Assembly (NCBI GenBank): GCA_031406795.1
Contig: JANOHV010000004.1
Location: 1 to 15,630 of the forward strand
Direction of reading: 5' to 3'
DNA: 15,630 nt
Origin: DATDCY01 sp031406795 [NCBI: Candidatus Rokuibacteriota bacterium]
GTDB taxonomy: Bacteria > JAUVQV01
A program made the translations under genes and the position numbers. How positions within the stretch are numbered: the first letter of the stretch is position 1; each line of letters begins with the position of its first letter. Under the pieces are notes generated by a model. The model saw only the letters and a program-made list of their open reading frames with translations. It did not search any database and was not told the DNA's origin. Positions 1-6,416 of this stretch are shown in pieces.

Positions 1-57
1 CGGCGCCTGCGGCGAGGCGGCGACCTCCCCCTCGGTGTTAACGTTGGCGACCGTCGG
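1..57. other. No supportable gene downstream of htrA
   Basis: These bases follow the htrA stop codon. On the minus strand there is a purine-rich GAGGGGGAGG stretch that could be a ribosome-binding site for a further gene, but no ATG or GTG follows before the window ends. I see no terminator hairpin here. The operon may continue past the edge. Confidence 0.3.
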
Positions 58-1587
58 CTACTTCGCGGCCTCGGGCCTGACCGCGACGAAGCGCGTGCCG
101 CGCGCGTTGCGCACGAGCAGCAACACGTTGCCGCCGGGCGCGGCCGCGCGGACGATCCGGACGAACGCGGCCGCGTTCTCGACCGGCTGGCGGTTCACCT
201 CCAGGATCACGTCGCCGCGCGCTATGCCGGCGCGCTTCGCCGGACTGCCGTCGACCACTACCGTCACCAGGGCGCCCGCGGTGCCCTCGAGATCGAACTG
301 CTGCGCCAGCTCCTTCGTGATGTCCTGAACCTGAACGCCGATGCGCGCCTTGCCGGTCTCCTTCGCGGCGGGCTCGTCGTCCTCGTCCGCGGCGGCTTCG
401 TCCTTGTCGTCGGAGCGCCGGCCGACCTTGACCTCGAGCGTCCGGCTCTTCCCGTCGCGCACGATGCCGACCTCGACCTTCCGGCTGACTGCCGTGTTGC
501 AGACCTGCGAAACCAGGTCCCGATCCGAACGCACGGGGCGGCCGTCGAACTCCACGATCACATCGCCCGCCTTGAGTCCCGCCGTGTCGGCCGGATCGCC
601 CTTGACGACCCCGGCGACGAGCGCGCCGCCCTCCGTGGAGAGCTTGAGCGACTCGCGCAACTCCGGGGTCAGCGCCTGGATCTGCACCCCGAGCCAGCCC
701 CGGGTGACGGTGCCCTTGTCTCGCAGTTGTTCAAAGACGCTCCTGGCCATGTTGATCGGGATCGCGAAGCCCATCCCCTGCCCGGAGGCGATGATGGCGG
801 AGTTGATCCCGACGACCTCGCCGCGCGTGTTGAAGAGCGGGCCGCCGCTGTTGCCGGGGTTGATCGAGGCGTCCGTCTGGATGAACGCGTCGTAGGGGCC
901 GGCACCGATGGTCCGGTCCTTGGCGCTGACGACCCCGACCGTCACCGTGTGGCCAAAGCCGAACGGGTTGCCGATCGCAATAACCCACTCGCCCACCAGC
1001 AGCGCATCGCTGTCGCCGAGGATTGCCACCGGCAGTCCGTTCTCCGGCTTGATCTTGATCAGCGCGATGTCGGTCTTCGGGTCGCGCCCTTTGACCTCGG
1101 CGTCGTAGCTGCGGCCGTCCAGCAGCGTGACGCGGATGTCGTCCGCCCCTTCCACGACATGGTTGTTCGTCAGGATGTAGCCTTCCTTGTCGACGACGAA
1201 CCCCGAGCCCAGACTCTGCTGCTTGAGGTCGCGGTCCGGCATCTGCCCGAAGAAGCGATTGAAGAAATCCTCCTCCCCGCCGAACGGCATCTGCCCGCGC
1301 CGCCCGCGGGGACCCGTCGGCAACTGCCGCCGCAGGGACTTCGTGGTGTTGATGTTGACCACGAATTTCTTCTCCTCCTCGGCGATCTTCGTGAAGTTGA
1401 AGCCGAGCGGCGCCGCTGCGCCCGCCGGCGCCGGCGCGGCCGTGGCGGGCGGGGCGCACTCGCGATCGGCGGCGCGGGTCGGGGCCGTCAGGTTGAGCCG
1501 GGAGGCCAGCACCATGCCGGCGGCCAGCGAGGCGGCCGCCACCGCGCCGAGCGTGAGCCGGCGCCGGAAAGCTGTGGTCAGTCTCAT
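58..1587 (-). CDS. htrA: HtrA/DegP-family periplasmic serine protease (Do-like, two PDZ domains)
   Basis: Product of 509 residues. It is an envelope protease/chaperone that degrades misfolded periplasmic proteins. The N-terminus has Arg residues, then a hydrophobic stretch at about 11-29, which is an uncleaved anchor or a signal peptide. The trypsin-like domain (about 65-290) shows His143 in TNNHVVEG, Asp173 in TDIALIKIK and Ser247 in GNSGGPLF, so the catalytic triad is complete. PDZ1 is at about 297-390 and PDZ2 at about 414-505. They are joined by a strongly acidic linker (about 391-412, many Asp/Glu). Two PDZ domains fit DegP/DegQ/MucD rather than DegS, which has one. I chose ATG 1587 because AAAGGAGAG lies just upstream and the hydrophobic signal follows directly. 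A longer in-frame ORF to 1761 would add Cys/Arg-rich sequence overlapping the preceding gene. It is last of four genes in a sigmaE-type operon, 85 nt after the rseB-like stop, and has its own candidate sigmaE promoter at 1703-1675. Confidence 0.95.
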   Translation of the reverse strand: MRLTTAFRRRLTLGAVAAASLAAGMVLASRLNLTAPTRAADRECAPPATAAPAPAGAAAPLGFNFTKIAEEEKKFVVNINTTKSLRRQLPTGPRGRRGQMPFGGEEDFFNRFFGQMPDRDLKQQSLGSGFVVDKEGYILTNNHVVEGADDIRVTLLDGRSYDAEVKGRDPKTDIALIKIKPENGLPVAILGDSDALLVGEWVIAIGNPFGFGHTVTVGVVSAKDRTIGAGPYDAFIQTDASINPGNSGGPLFNTRGEVVGINSAIIASGQGMGFAIPINMARSVFEQLRDKGTVTRGWLGVQIQALTPELRESLKLSTEGGALVAGVVKGDPADTAGLKAGDVIVEFDGRPVRSDRDLVSQVCNTAVSRKVEVGIVRDGKSRTLEVKVGRRSDDKDEAAADEDDEPAAKETGKARIGVQVQDITKELAQQFDLEGTAGALVTVVVDGSPAKRAGIARGDVILEVNRQPVENAAAFVRIVRAAAPGGNVLLLVRNARGTRFVAVRPEAAK

Positions 1588-1637
1588 GGGAGTCTCTCCT
1601 TTGCTGTTGCGGTCATTCCTGGTCGCCGCGCCGGAAA

Positions 1638-1665
1638 CGGGGCAGGCGGTTGCGGACCGCCCCCG
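1638..1665 (-). other. Possible stem-loop in the htrA leader
   Basis: An imperfect inverted repeat: two 5-bp arms (CGGGG/CCCCG and GCGGT/ACCGC) separated by a 3-nt bulge on one side, with a 5-nt loop. It lies between the rseB-like stop and htrA, near the predicted 5' end of a transcript from the 1703-1675 promoter. No T-run follows on the minus strand, so it is not a convincing terminator. It might protect the 5' end or be chance in GC-rich DNA. Confidence 0.25.
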
Positions 1666-1672
1666 GCAACAG

Positions 1673-2707
1673 CTATTGACGCGCGGGCGGGGTGGAAAGT
1701 TCCGAAGACAGACGGACGGAGCCGGCAACCTTGTGCATCTCGGAGCGCGAAAGCTCGCCAAGCAGCGCCATGTGGGCCCACGGGGCGCGCCAGGAGATGC
1801 CGGTCACCAGCCCGAGGTCGTACCAGCGCCCCGCGGCGTGACCGACGGCGACCCGCGGCACGGACCCGGCGCCGGCCGACGGCTCGCGAAAACTGGTGCT
1901 CGCGAACAGCGACAACAGGCTCAGCCCATCGCCGAAGACCACCTGGATCTCGGCGTAGTCGCGCTGGCGCCGCGCCCGGATGCACTGGCGATCGAAACCG
2001 GCCGGCAAGTAGGCCGGCAGAGCAAGCGGCAACCCGGCGAGGCGCTCGGCCGCCGCAGGCTCGAGGCACGACTCGGCCTCGGCCTCGACCACCGTGACGT
2101 CCGGAGGGCCCGGTCTCATGAACGCCGCGTCGTCGAAGGCCGGCCGGTACTCCAGTTCTTCGAAAACCGAGAGCCGGGCGAGGCGGTTGTTCGTGCCGTA
2201 GACCTCGGTCCTGAGAATGAGGGCCGTTTCGGCGTCCACCCAGACGACGCGCCGCGGACGGCTGCCGACCAGGCGCGGAATGAACTCGAGGGCCCGGCTG
2301 CGCCGCCCCGCGATCGCCCCGGACGGGACGATCTGGACCGTGTAGTTCCTGGTCGCCCGCTGCAGCTGTTCCGGGCGCATGATCTCCCCGCCCTCGACGC
2401 GGGCCGGGCGCTTGAGCACGATGTCCCGCTCGGGGAAGTACTGCCAGGAGAATTCGCCGTCGAAGACCTGGACCCCGCGGGTCGCATGCGACTCGCGACG
2501 CTCACGTCCGCCGGGCTGGCAGAGCACGTTCAGGCTGGTCACCCGCGGCCCGCGGCTCGTGAAGTCGATCACGACCTTGCGGCCGCGGTAGTCGGCCGGC
2601 GCCGGCGGGGGCAAGAACTGCTCCACCGGCAGCGCCCACGAACGCGCCGCCGGCAGCGCGACGAACGCGATCACGAGCAGGCTGACCAGACGCCGGCAGC
2701 AGGACAT
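1673..2707 (-). CDS. rseB: RseB/MucB-like periplasmic regulator of the sigmaE pathway
   Basis: Product of 344 residues with an N-terminal signal peptide (basic CRR, hydrophobic 8-20, likely cleavage near residue 25). The region about 35-200 reads like the LolA-fold N-terminal domain of RseB/MucB. It has paired beta-strand segments such as VVWVDAETALILRTEVY and VFEELEYRPAFDDAAF, the substrate-strand pattern of that family. The region about 225-335 resembles the smaller C-terminal domain (LPAYLPAGF, then FGDGLSLLSLF, ending with a strand pair and a short helix). In known systems RseB binds the periplasmic part of the anti-sigma factor, shields it from proteolysis, and senses off-pathway lipoprotein or LPS intermediates. 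The gene begins 8 nt after the anti-sigma stop and precedes htrA, matching the rpoE-rseA-rseB order. Sequence identity to characterised RseB looks modest, so the assignment rests on fold-like patterns plus position. An outer-membrane lipoprotein-sorting-like protein is the alternative reading. Confidence 0.8.
   Translation of the reverse strand: MSCCRRLVSLLVIAFVALPAARSWALPVEQFLPPPAPADYRGRKVVIDFTSRGPRVTSLNVLCQPGGRERRESHATRGVQVFDGEFSWQYFPERDIVLKRPARVEGGEIMRPEQLQRATRNYTVQIVPSGAIAGRRSRALEFIPRLVGSRPRRVVWVDAETALILRTEVYGTNNRLARLSVFEELEYRPAFDDAAFMRPGPPDVTVVEAEAESCLEPAAAERLAGLPLALPAYLPAGFDRQCIRARRQRDYAEIQVVFGDGLSLLSLFASTSFREPSAGAGSVPRVAVGHAAGRWYDLGLVTGISWRAPWAHMALLGELSRSEMHKVAGSVRLSSELSTPPARQ
1675..1703 (-). 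promoter_or_regulatory. Candidate sigmaE/AlgU-type promoter for htrA
   Basis: Reading the minus strand, GGAACTT (1703-1697) is followed after 17 nt by TCAAT (1679-1675). E. coli sigmaE and Pseudomonas AlgU promoters have GGAACTT or GAACTT followed by TCAAA or TCTGA at about 16-17 nt. The -35 box matches completely and the -10 box in four of five positions. The site lies in the last codons of the rseB-like gene and would give a leader of about 80 nt before the htrA ATG at 1587. A closely similar element precedes the sigma gene at 3923-3896. Confidence 0.65.
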
Positions 2708-2715
2708 GGGAGCCG

Positions 2716-3279
2716 CTAACGCTCCGGGACGGCGTCGGCGCGGAATCTGGCGAACTCAATCTCCTCGGCGGGGCCGAGCAGCGTGCTGTCGCGGGCGAGC
2801 ATCGCGTGCTCGCGCATCCAGGTGTCCATGCTCCCGTTGTCCGCCGCGGCCACGTCGACCCCCGCGGCGATCGAGGGTGAGGCCAGCTTCTGTTCGGGCG
2901 AGTCGACCGGCAGCAGCCGCTGCCAGGACCAGGCGAAAAAGATCGCTGCCGCCGCCGCGGCCGCGATCATGCCGATCCAGGGGCGGCGGGTGACGCGCCG
3001 CACGGGCGCCTCGGGGAAAGCGACGAGCCGCACGGGCGCCTCACGGTCGAGCCGGGCCGTGACCATGGCGGCAAAGCCCGCGGGCGGCCGGCGCGGGGGG
3101 CGGAAGGCCTCGGCCGCCTGCAGCAGTCCCTTGAGGCGGCGCAACTCCTCCTCGAAAAGCCGACATGCCGCGCACTCCCGCAGGTGCCGCTCGAGATACA
3201 ACAACTCGCCGCCATCGAGACTCTCGTCGACGAAGGCCGACAGCAGTTCGCGGAACTCCTCGCACCGGGCATCGCTCAC
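2716..3279 (-). CDS. Membrane-anchored zinc-type (ZAS) anti-sigma factor
   Basis: Product of 187 residues with a GTG start that overlaps the sigma stop as GTGA, implying coupled translation and near-equal amounts. The N-terminus carries the ZAS motif His32-x3-Cys36-x2-Cys39 (HLRECAAC), with Cys6 as a likely fourth ligand. This cytoplasmic domain normally clamps the sigma factor. A Pro/Arg-rich stretch (about 58-100) includes a duplicated EAPVR. One membrane helix follows at about 101-118 (WIGMIAAAAAAAIFFAW). The remaining 67 or so residues would be periplasmic and would be the RseB contact and site-1 protease region. The role is that of RseA/MucA: holding the adjacent sigma factor inactive until envelope stress triggers proteolysis. 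E. coli RseA lacks this zinc motif, so the protein is a ZAS-type functional equivalent. RseP and DegS homologues are not in the window. Confidence 0.88.
   Translation of the reverse strand: MSDARCEEFRELLSAFVDESLDGGELLYLERHLRECAACRLFEEELRRLKGLLQAAEAFRPPRRPPAGFAAMVTARLDREAPVRLVAFPEAPVRRVTRRPWIGMIAAAAAAAIFFAWSWQRLLPVDSPEQKLASPSIAAGVDVAAADNGSMDTWMREHAMLARDSTLLGPAEEIEFARFRADAVPER
2997..3042 (-). repeat. Short direct repeat, 30-nt period, in the anti-sigma gene
   Basis: The 16-nt word GCCGCACGGGCGCCTC occurs at 2997-3012 and again at 3027-3042. In the protein this appears as EAPVR at residues 80-84 and 90-94, immediately before the membrane helix. It looks like a small in-frame tandem duplication that has partly decayed. 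Confidence 0.6.
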
Positions 3280-3896
3280 GTCGGCCTCCCCGGAGCGGCC
3301 GCCGCTGACCCGTGGAACGGCGCGAGCAACCCCTGCAGGGCGCGGCGACCCCGGAAAATCCGCGAGCGAACCGTTCCGATCGGCACACCGATCACGCTGG
3401 CCATCTCCTCGTAACTCATCCCTTCCAGATCGCAGAACACGACCGCCTCCCGCTGCTCGGCGGGCAGTTCGTCCAGCCCCCGCCGCAACTGATCCCAGAA
3501 CTCCCTCCGGGAAACCTCATCCTCCGGCGTCCCCCCTGCAGCTTCAAGCCCGATTGCGCCATCCGCCTCCTCGAGTTCCTCGTGCGCCGGCCTCCTCCCC
3601 CGCGTCCGATAGTGGTTGCGGCAGAGGTTGAGCGCGATCTTATAGAGCCAGGTGTACAGGGACGACTCGCCCTTGAAGTCGCCGAGTGAGCGGTAAGCCC
3701 TGATGAACACCTCCTGCGCGAGGTCGTCAACCACGTCCGAACCGCTGACCATCCGCTGGATGAGCCGGTAGACGCGACTCTGATACTTGAGCACCAGCGC
3801 CTCGAAGGCCCGATGGTCGCCGCCTCGCGCGGCGGCCACCAGCTGACGCTCCCCGTCACCGACTCCCGGGTCCAGCTCGCCGTTCGTCACAGACAT
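3276..3896 (-). CDS. rpoE: ECF RNA polymerase sigma factor, RpoE/AlgU type
   Basis: Product of 206 residues from ATG 3896. The sigma2 region spans about 26-95 (AFEALVLKYQ, then VDDLAQEVFIRAYRSL with the conserved core-binding helix, then TWLYKIALNLCRN for -10 recognition). Sigma4 spans about 135-190 (LPAEQREAVVFCDLEGMSYEEMA, then the helix-turn-helix IGVPIGTVRSRIFRGRRAL). There is no sigma3 and no C-terminal extension, as usual for ECF factors. It overlaps the anti-sigma gene by 4 nt and heads a sigma/anti-sigma/RseB/HtrA operon, so it is assigned to envelope stress. Start choice is uncertain. ATG 3896 has GAGGGG 9 nt upstream, but the A of that ATG is also the last base of a sigmaE-like -10 box. 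If transcription comes from that promoter, translation must begin lower. GTG 3839 (residue 20), preceded by GGGGAG at 9-nt spacing, would give a 187-residue protein that keeps all conserved regions. Confidence 0.94.
   Translation of the reverse strand: MSVTNGELDPGVGDGERQLVAAARGGDHRAFEALVLKYQSRVYRLIQRMVSGSDVVDDLAQEVFIRAYRSLGDFKGESSLYTWLYKIALNLCRNHYRTRGRRPAHEELEEADGAIGLEAAGGTPEDEVSRREFWDQLRRGLDELPAEQREAVVFCDLEGMSYEEMASVIGVPIGTVRSRIFRGRRALQGLLAPFHGSAAAAPGRPT
3849..3854 (-). promoter_or_regulatory. Alternative ribosome-binding site for the sigma gene
   Basis: GGGGAG on the minus strand lies 9 nt before a GTG codon at 3839. That GTG is in frame with the sigma factor, just before the conserved sigma2 region. 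It matters because the sigmaE-like promoter at 3923-3896 would start transcription downstream of the first ATG. Confidence 0.4.
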
Positions 3897-3923
3897 TAGA
3901 CCGGGCCCCTCGCGAAAAGTTCC
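3896..3923 (-). promoter_or_regulatory. Candidate sigmaE/AlgU-type autoregulatory promoter of the sigma operon
   Basis: On the minus strand GGAACTT (3923-3917) is followed after exactly 16 nt by TCTAA (3900-3896). This differs at one base from the AlgU consensus GAACTT-N16/17-TCTGA. Autoregulation by such a promoter is normal for rpoE/algU operons. The transcription start would fall near 3890. The last base of the -10 box is the first base of the sigma ATG at 3896. Confidence 0.7.
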
Positions 3924-3996
3924 GCCAGGCGGTCACTGAGGAATGAGGCGAATGAACCAGGCGCCGCCGCAGCTGGGCCATCTTCAACGGCCCGCG

Positions 3997-4371
3997 TCAG
4001 AGGCCGAGGATTTCGCGGACGACCTTGAGCAGCACGTTAGTCTGGATCGGCTTGGCGATATAAGCCCGCGCACCGAGGGCGATGCCCTTGTCCCGGTCCT
4101 CCGCGGCACCCTCGGTCGTGATGATCACCACCGGAATCTCGCGATACAGCGGGTTGCTCTTCAGCAGGCTCACCAGCTTGAGCCCGTCCATGATCGGCAT
4201 GTTGATGTCGGTCAGCACGAGATCGATCTTCTGTCCCGGCAGCTTCTTGAGCGCGTCAACCCCGTCGGAAGCCTCGATGATCTCGAGTTCGGGAACCCGC
4301 TTGAGCGCAAAGACCACCAGTTGACGCATCGTCGGTGAGTCTTCAACGACCAGGCACCGAAATTTCGCCAT
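3997..4371 (-). CDS. cheY: CheY-like stand-alone response regulator (last gene of the chemosensory operon)
   Basis: A single REC domain of 124 residues with no output domain. Glu10-Asp11 form the metal-binding acidic pair (VVEDS). Asp55 in LTDINMPIMDG is the phosphoacceptor. Thr86 in VVIITTEG and Lys108 in IAKPI complete the active site. It should receive phosphate from the CheA encoded upstream and relay it to an unknown target. I chose ATG 4371, with GGAGG ending 10 nt upstream. A GTG at 4377 would sit only 4 nt from that site. The gene follows the coiled-coil-GAF gene by 39 nt. It is clearly paralogous to the CheY at 13308-12916: the segment from TDINMP through VVIITTE and AEDR is nearly the same in both. 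The nearby sigma operon starts 100 nt further on, with no terminator visible between. Confidence 0.93.
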   Translation of the reverse strand: MAKFRCLVVEDSPTMRQLVVFALKRVPELEIIEASDGVDALKKLPGQKIDLVLTDINMPIMDGLKLVSLLKSNPLYREIPVVIITTEGAAEDRDKGIALGARAYIAKPIQTNVLLKVVREILGL

Positions 4372-4410
4372 CGTCACCCAACCTCCGATCAGTCCGGTCG
4401 ACCGTGGATC

Positions 4411-5232
4411 CTAGTGCTTGAGTAGTTCCAGGAAACCCTGGATCGTCCCCAGCTTGCGCTCGGATTCCGAATACAGCTTCGAAGCGAAAATCGCCGTGGC
4501 GGCGTGGCCCGCCAGAAGATTGAACAGCTCGTGGTCGAGCGAAGAGAAGTTCAATTTCTGTTCCAGCATGGCGTAGATCACGATCGCCCCGATGAACTGG
4601 TCCTTGATGCGCATCGGGATCACCACCTGGGGCTCGGTCATCGAGAGCTGTTCGAGCGCCTGCCCTTCGGCGACCCACGGCTGTCCCGCCTGCGCCACCC
4701 GCCCGATCGTCCCCTCCCCGAGCTTGATGTGCGGGATCCGCTCGCGCTCGATCCCTTCGCTGGAGACCGCGTAGAGATCCCCCTTGCGCTCGTCGAGGAG
4801 CATCAGCGCGAACTTCTCGGCGCCGATCAGGTTGATGACGATTTCCATCACGATCTGCACGACCTCCTTGAAATCGAGGGTCGAGTGCAGCTGAAAACTC
4901 GCGACGTAGAGGTTGGCGAGGTTGTTGTTCTCCTCCTCGATCTCGAGGTAGCGGTTGGCGAAGTCGAGGTTCTCCTGTTCGACCTGCTGGTAGCGCTGGG
5001 CGAGCGCCTCGCGCTCGGCCTCGAGCTGCGCGACGCGCCCCTTGAGATTCAGGACCTCCTCGACGGGCACCTTCGGCGCCACGGACTGCTCCTGTTCGAG
5101 CGCCGCGACCCGGTAGCGCAGCCGTTCGTTCTCCTTCATCAGCTCCTGGGTGAAGCCCTCCACCTTGCGGTAGAGCTGGAGAAACTCCTGCCCGCGCATG
5201 AGCAGATTCTTCTTTTCGTCTTGATTGGTCAT
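4411..5232 (-). CDS. Coiled-coil plus GAF-domain protein, chemosensory accessory
   Basis: Product of 273 residues, soluble, with no signal or membrane segment. Residues about 15-108 are rich in Glu, Leu, Gln and Arg with heptad-like spacing (QLEAEREALAQRYQQVEQEN, then EIEEENNNLANLYVAS), so a long parallel coiled coil is likely. Residues about 115-255 form a GAF domain: LHSTLDFKEVVQIVMEIV, then AEKFALMLLDER, GEGTIGRVAQAGQPWV, PMRIKDQFIGAIVIY and a final helical segment. GAF domains bind small ligands or mediate dimerisation. The ligand here cannot be read from sequence. There is no kinase, cyclase or phosphodiesterase domain, so the protein is a sensor or scaffold without its own enzyme. ATG 5232 has GGAGGG 6 nt upstream. 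It lies 85 nt after cheB and 39 nt before a cheY. The GAF part could tune CheA/CheY signalling or position a partner, but this is context only. Confidence 0.85.
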   Translation of the reverse strand: MTNQDEKKNLLMRGQEFLQLYRKVEGFTQELMKENERLRYRVAALEQEQSVAPKVPVEEVLNLKGRVAQLEAEREALAQRYQQVEQENLDFANRYLEIEEENNNLANLYVASFQLHSTLDFKEVVQIVMEIVINLIGAEKFALMLLDERKGDLYAVSSEGIERERIPHIKLGEGTIGRVAQAGQPWVAEGQALEQLSMTEPQVVIPMRIKDQFIGAIVIYAMLEQKLNFSSLDHELFNLLAGHAATAIFASKLYSESERKLGTIQGFLELLKH

Positions 5233-5249
5233 TGTTTTCCCTCCGCTCC

Positions 5250-5278
5250 ACTTTACACAGGTTCGCGCCCGCAGGCAA
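5250..5278 (-). promoter_or_regulatory. Weak sigma70-like promoter before the coiled-coil-GAF gene
   Basis: TTGCCT (5278-5273), then 17 nt, then TAAAGT (5255-5250) on the minus strand. Each box matches four of six consensus positions. The 85-nt gap between cheB and the next gene gives room for an internal promoter. Chance occurrence is quite possible. Confidence 0.25.
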
Positions 5279-5317
5279 CCTCCTCCGCGGCCAGGCCACG
5301 GCGGCGGAGCGGGCCGG

Positions 5318-6397
5318 TCAGGGGAAACTGACCTCGTGCTCGATGAATGAACCGATCTCGGCCAGCGGCATGACCCGCTGCACCGCCCCGGTCCGGATCG
5401 CCTCCCGGGGCATCCCGAACACCACGCAGGACTCCTCGGCCTCGGCGATGGTCAACCCCCCCGCCTCCCGGACGGCGCGGGTGCCGAGAGCGCCATCGTC
5501 GCCCATACCCGTGAGCACCACGGAGACCAGGCGCTTGCCGTAGGCCGCAGCCGCCGAGATCAGCAGCTTGTCCGCCGAGGGGACATAGCGGTCGGTCGGC
5601 GAGGGCGCCTCGAGCCGGGCGAAGACCCGGCCGCCCATTCCCTGCTGCACCGTGAGGTTCTTCCCCCCCGGGGCCAGCAGGACCAGTCCGGGGATCAGTT
5701 CCTCGTCGCCCGCTGCCTCCTGCACGCGCAGGCCGACGGTGCGGTCGAGGCGCTCGGCGAACATCTTCGTGAAACCCTCCGGCATGTGCTGGGCGATGAC
5801 CACCGTCGCGGGCAGCTCTGCGGCGAGCGCGGTGAGCACCTGCTGCAGCGCCGGCGGACCGCCCGTGGAGGCCGCGATCGCCACGCAGCGGTAGCGGCCC
5901 GCCGCGGCGGGCGCGACGACCTTCTTGCGTCCCGGGGGTCCCGCGGTCGCCGGCGGCGCCGCCAGGTTCGCCAGGCGCTGGGCGCGCAGCGCGAGCTTGT
6001 CGGGCCGGGCGGCGGCGATCTCCCGCAGTTTAGCGACGACCTCGCCCTCGATCTGGCCGAGCTGCAGCGAGGCGTGACTCACCGGCTTGAGGACGAAGTC
6101 GGCGGCACCCAGCTCCAGGGCGCGGAAGACGCTCTTGTTGCTCTCGCGCGATGAGACGACCAGGGTTGGTCGCGGGTAGGTCCTCATGAGCCAGCGCAGG
6201 AACGTGAAACCGTCCATGCGCGGCATCTCCAGATCGAGCGTCAGCAGGTCGGGCTGCAGCGTGACGACCTTCTTGATCGCCTCCTCGCCGTCGGCCGCGG
6301 TGCCGACCACCTCGAATTCCGGCGCGGTGCCGATGATGCGCGTGAGCGTGCGCCGGTGGAATGCCGAGTCGTCGATGACCAGGACCTTCAGCGCCAC
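5318..6397 (-). CDS. cheB: CheB protein-glutamate methylesterase/deamidase with receiver domain
   Basis: Product of 359 residues from GTG 6397, with purine-rich GGGGGGGAAGGG a few bases upstream. The N-terminal REC domain (about 1-120) has Asp9-Asp10, phosphoacceptor Asp55 in TLDLEMPRMDG, Ser82/Ser83 and Lys104. A linker of about 50 residues (Ala/Pro-rich, about 125-168) joins it to the methylesterase domain (about 170-355). That domain has the catalytic Ser177 in AASTGG, His204 in AQHMPEGFT and the Asp in TGMGDDG (second Asp, about 301). SCVVFGMPREAI near the end is also diagnostic. CheB removes methyl groups from chemoreceptor glutamates, and phosphorylation of its REC domain by CheA activates it, providing adaptation. 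The gene begins 19 nt after cheR stops. Length and motifs are standard. No receptor gene lies in the window, so its substrates are encoded elsewhere. Confidence 0.97.
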   Translation of the reverse strand: MALKVLVIDDSAFHRRTLTRIIGTAPEFEVVGTAADGEEAIKKVVTLQPDLLTLDLEMPRMDGFTFLRWLMRTYPRPTLVVSSRESNKSVFRALELGAADFVLKPVSHASLQLGQIEGEVVAKLREIAAARPDKLALRAQRLANLAAPPATAGPPGRKKVVAPAAAGRYRCVAIAASTGGPPALQQVLTALAAELPATVVIAQHMPEGFTKMFAERLDRTVGLRVQEAAGDEELIPGLVLLAPGGKNLTVQQGMGGRVFARLEAPSPTDRYVPSADKLLISAAAAYGKRLVSVVLTGMGDDGALGTRAVREAGGLTIAEAEESCVVFGMPREAIRTGAVQRVMPLAEIGSFIEHEVSFP

Positions 6398-6416
6398 GGT
6401 CGCCCTTCCCCCCCGC

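Noticed and set aside
1588-1761. Extended N-terminus of HtrA from ATG 1761
   Set aside because: It overlaps the rseB-like gene, has no signal-peptide character, and ATG 1587 has a strong ribosome-binding site followed by the hydrophobic anchor.
3922-3932. Palindrome CCGCCTGGCGG upstream of the sigma gene as a terminator or operator
   Set aside because: Only 5-bp arms with a 1-nt centre and no T-run. It overlaps the -35 box by two bases but is too short to call.
4375-4377. GTG 4377 as start of the distal cheY
   Set aside because: It is only 4 nt from the GGAGG site, whereas ATG 4371 is at 10 nt and gives the usual CheY N-terminus.
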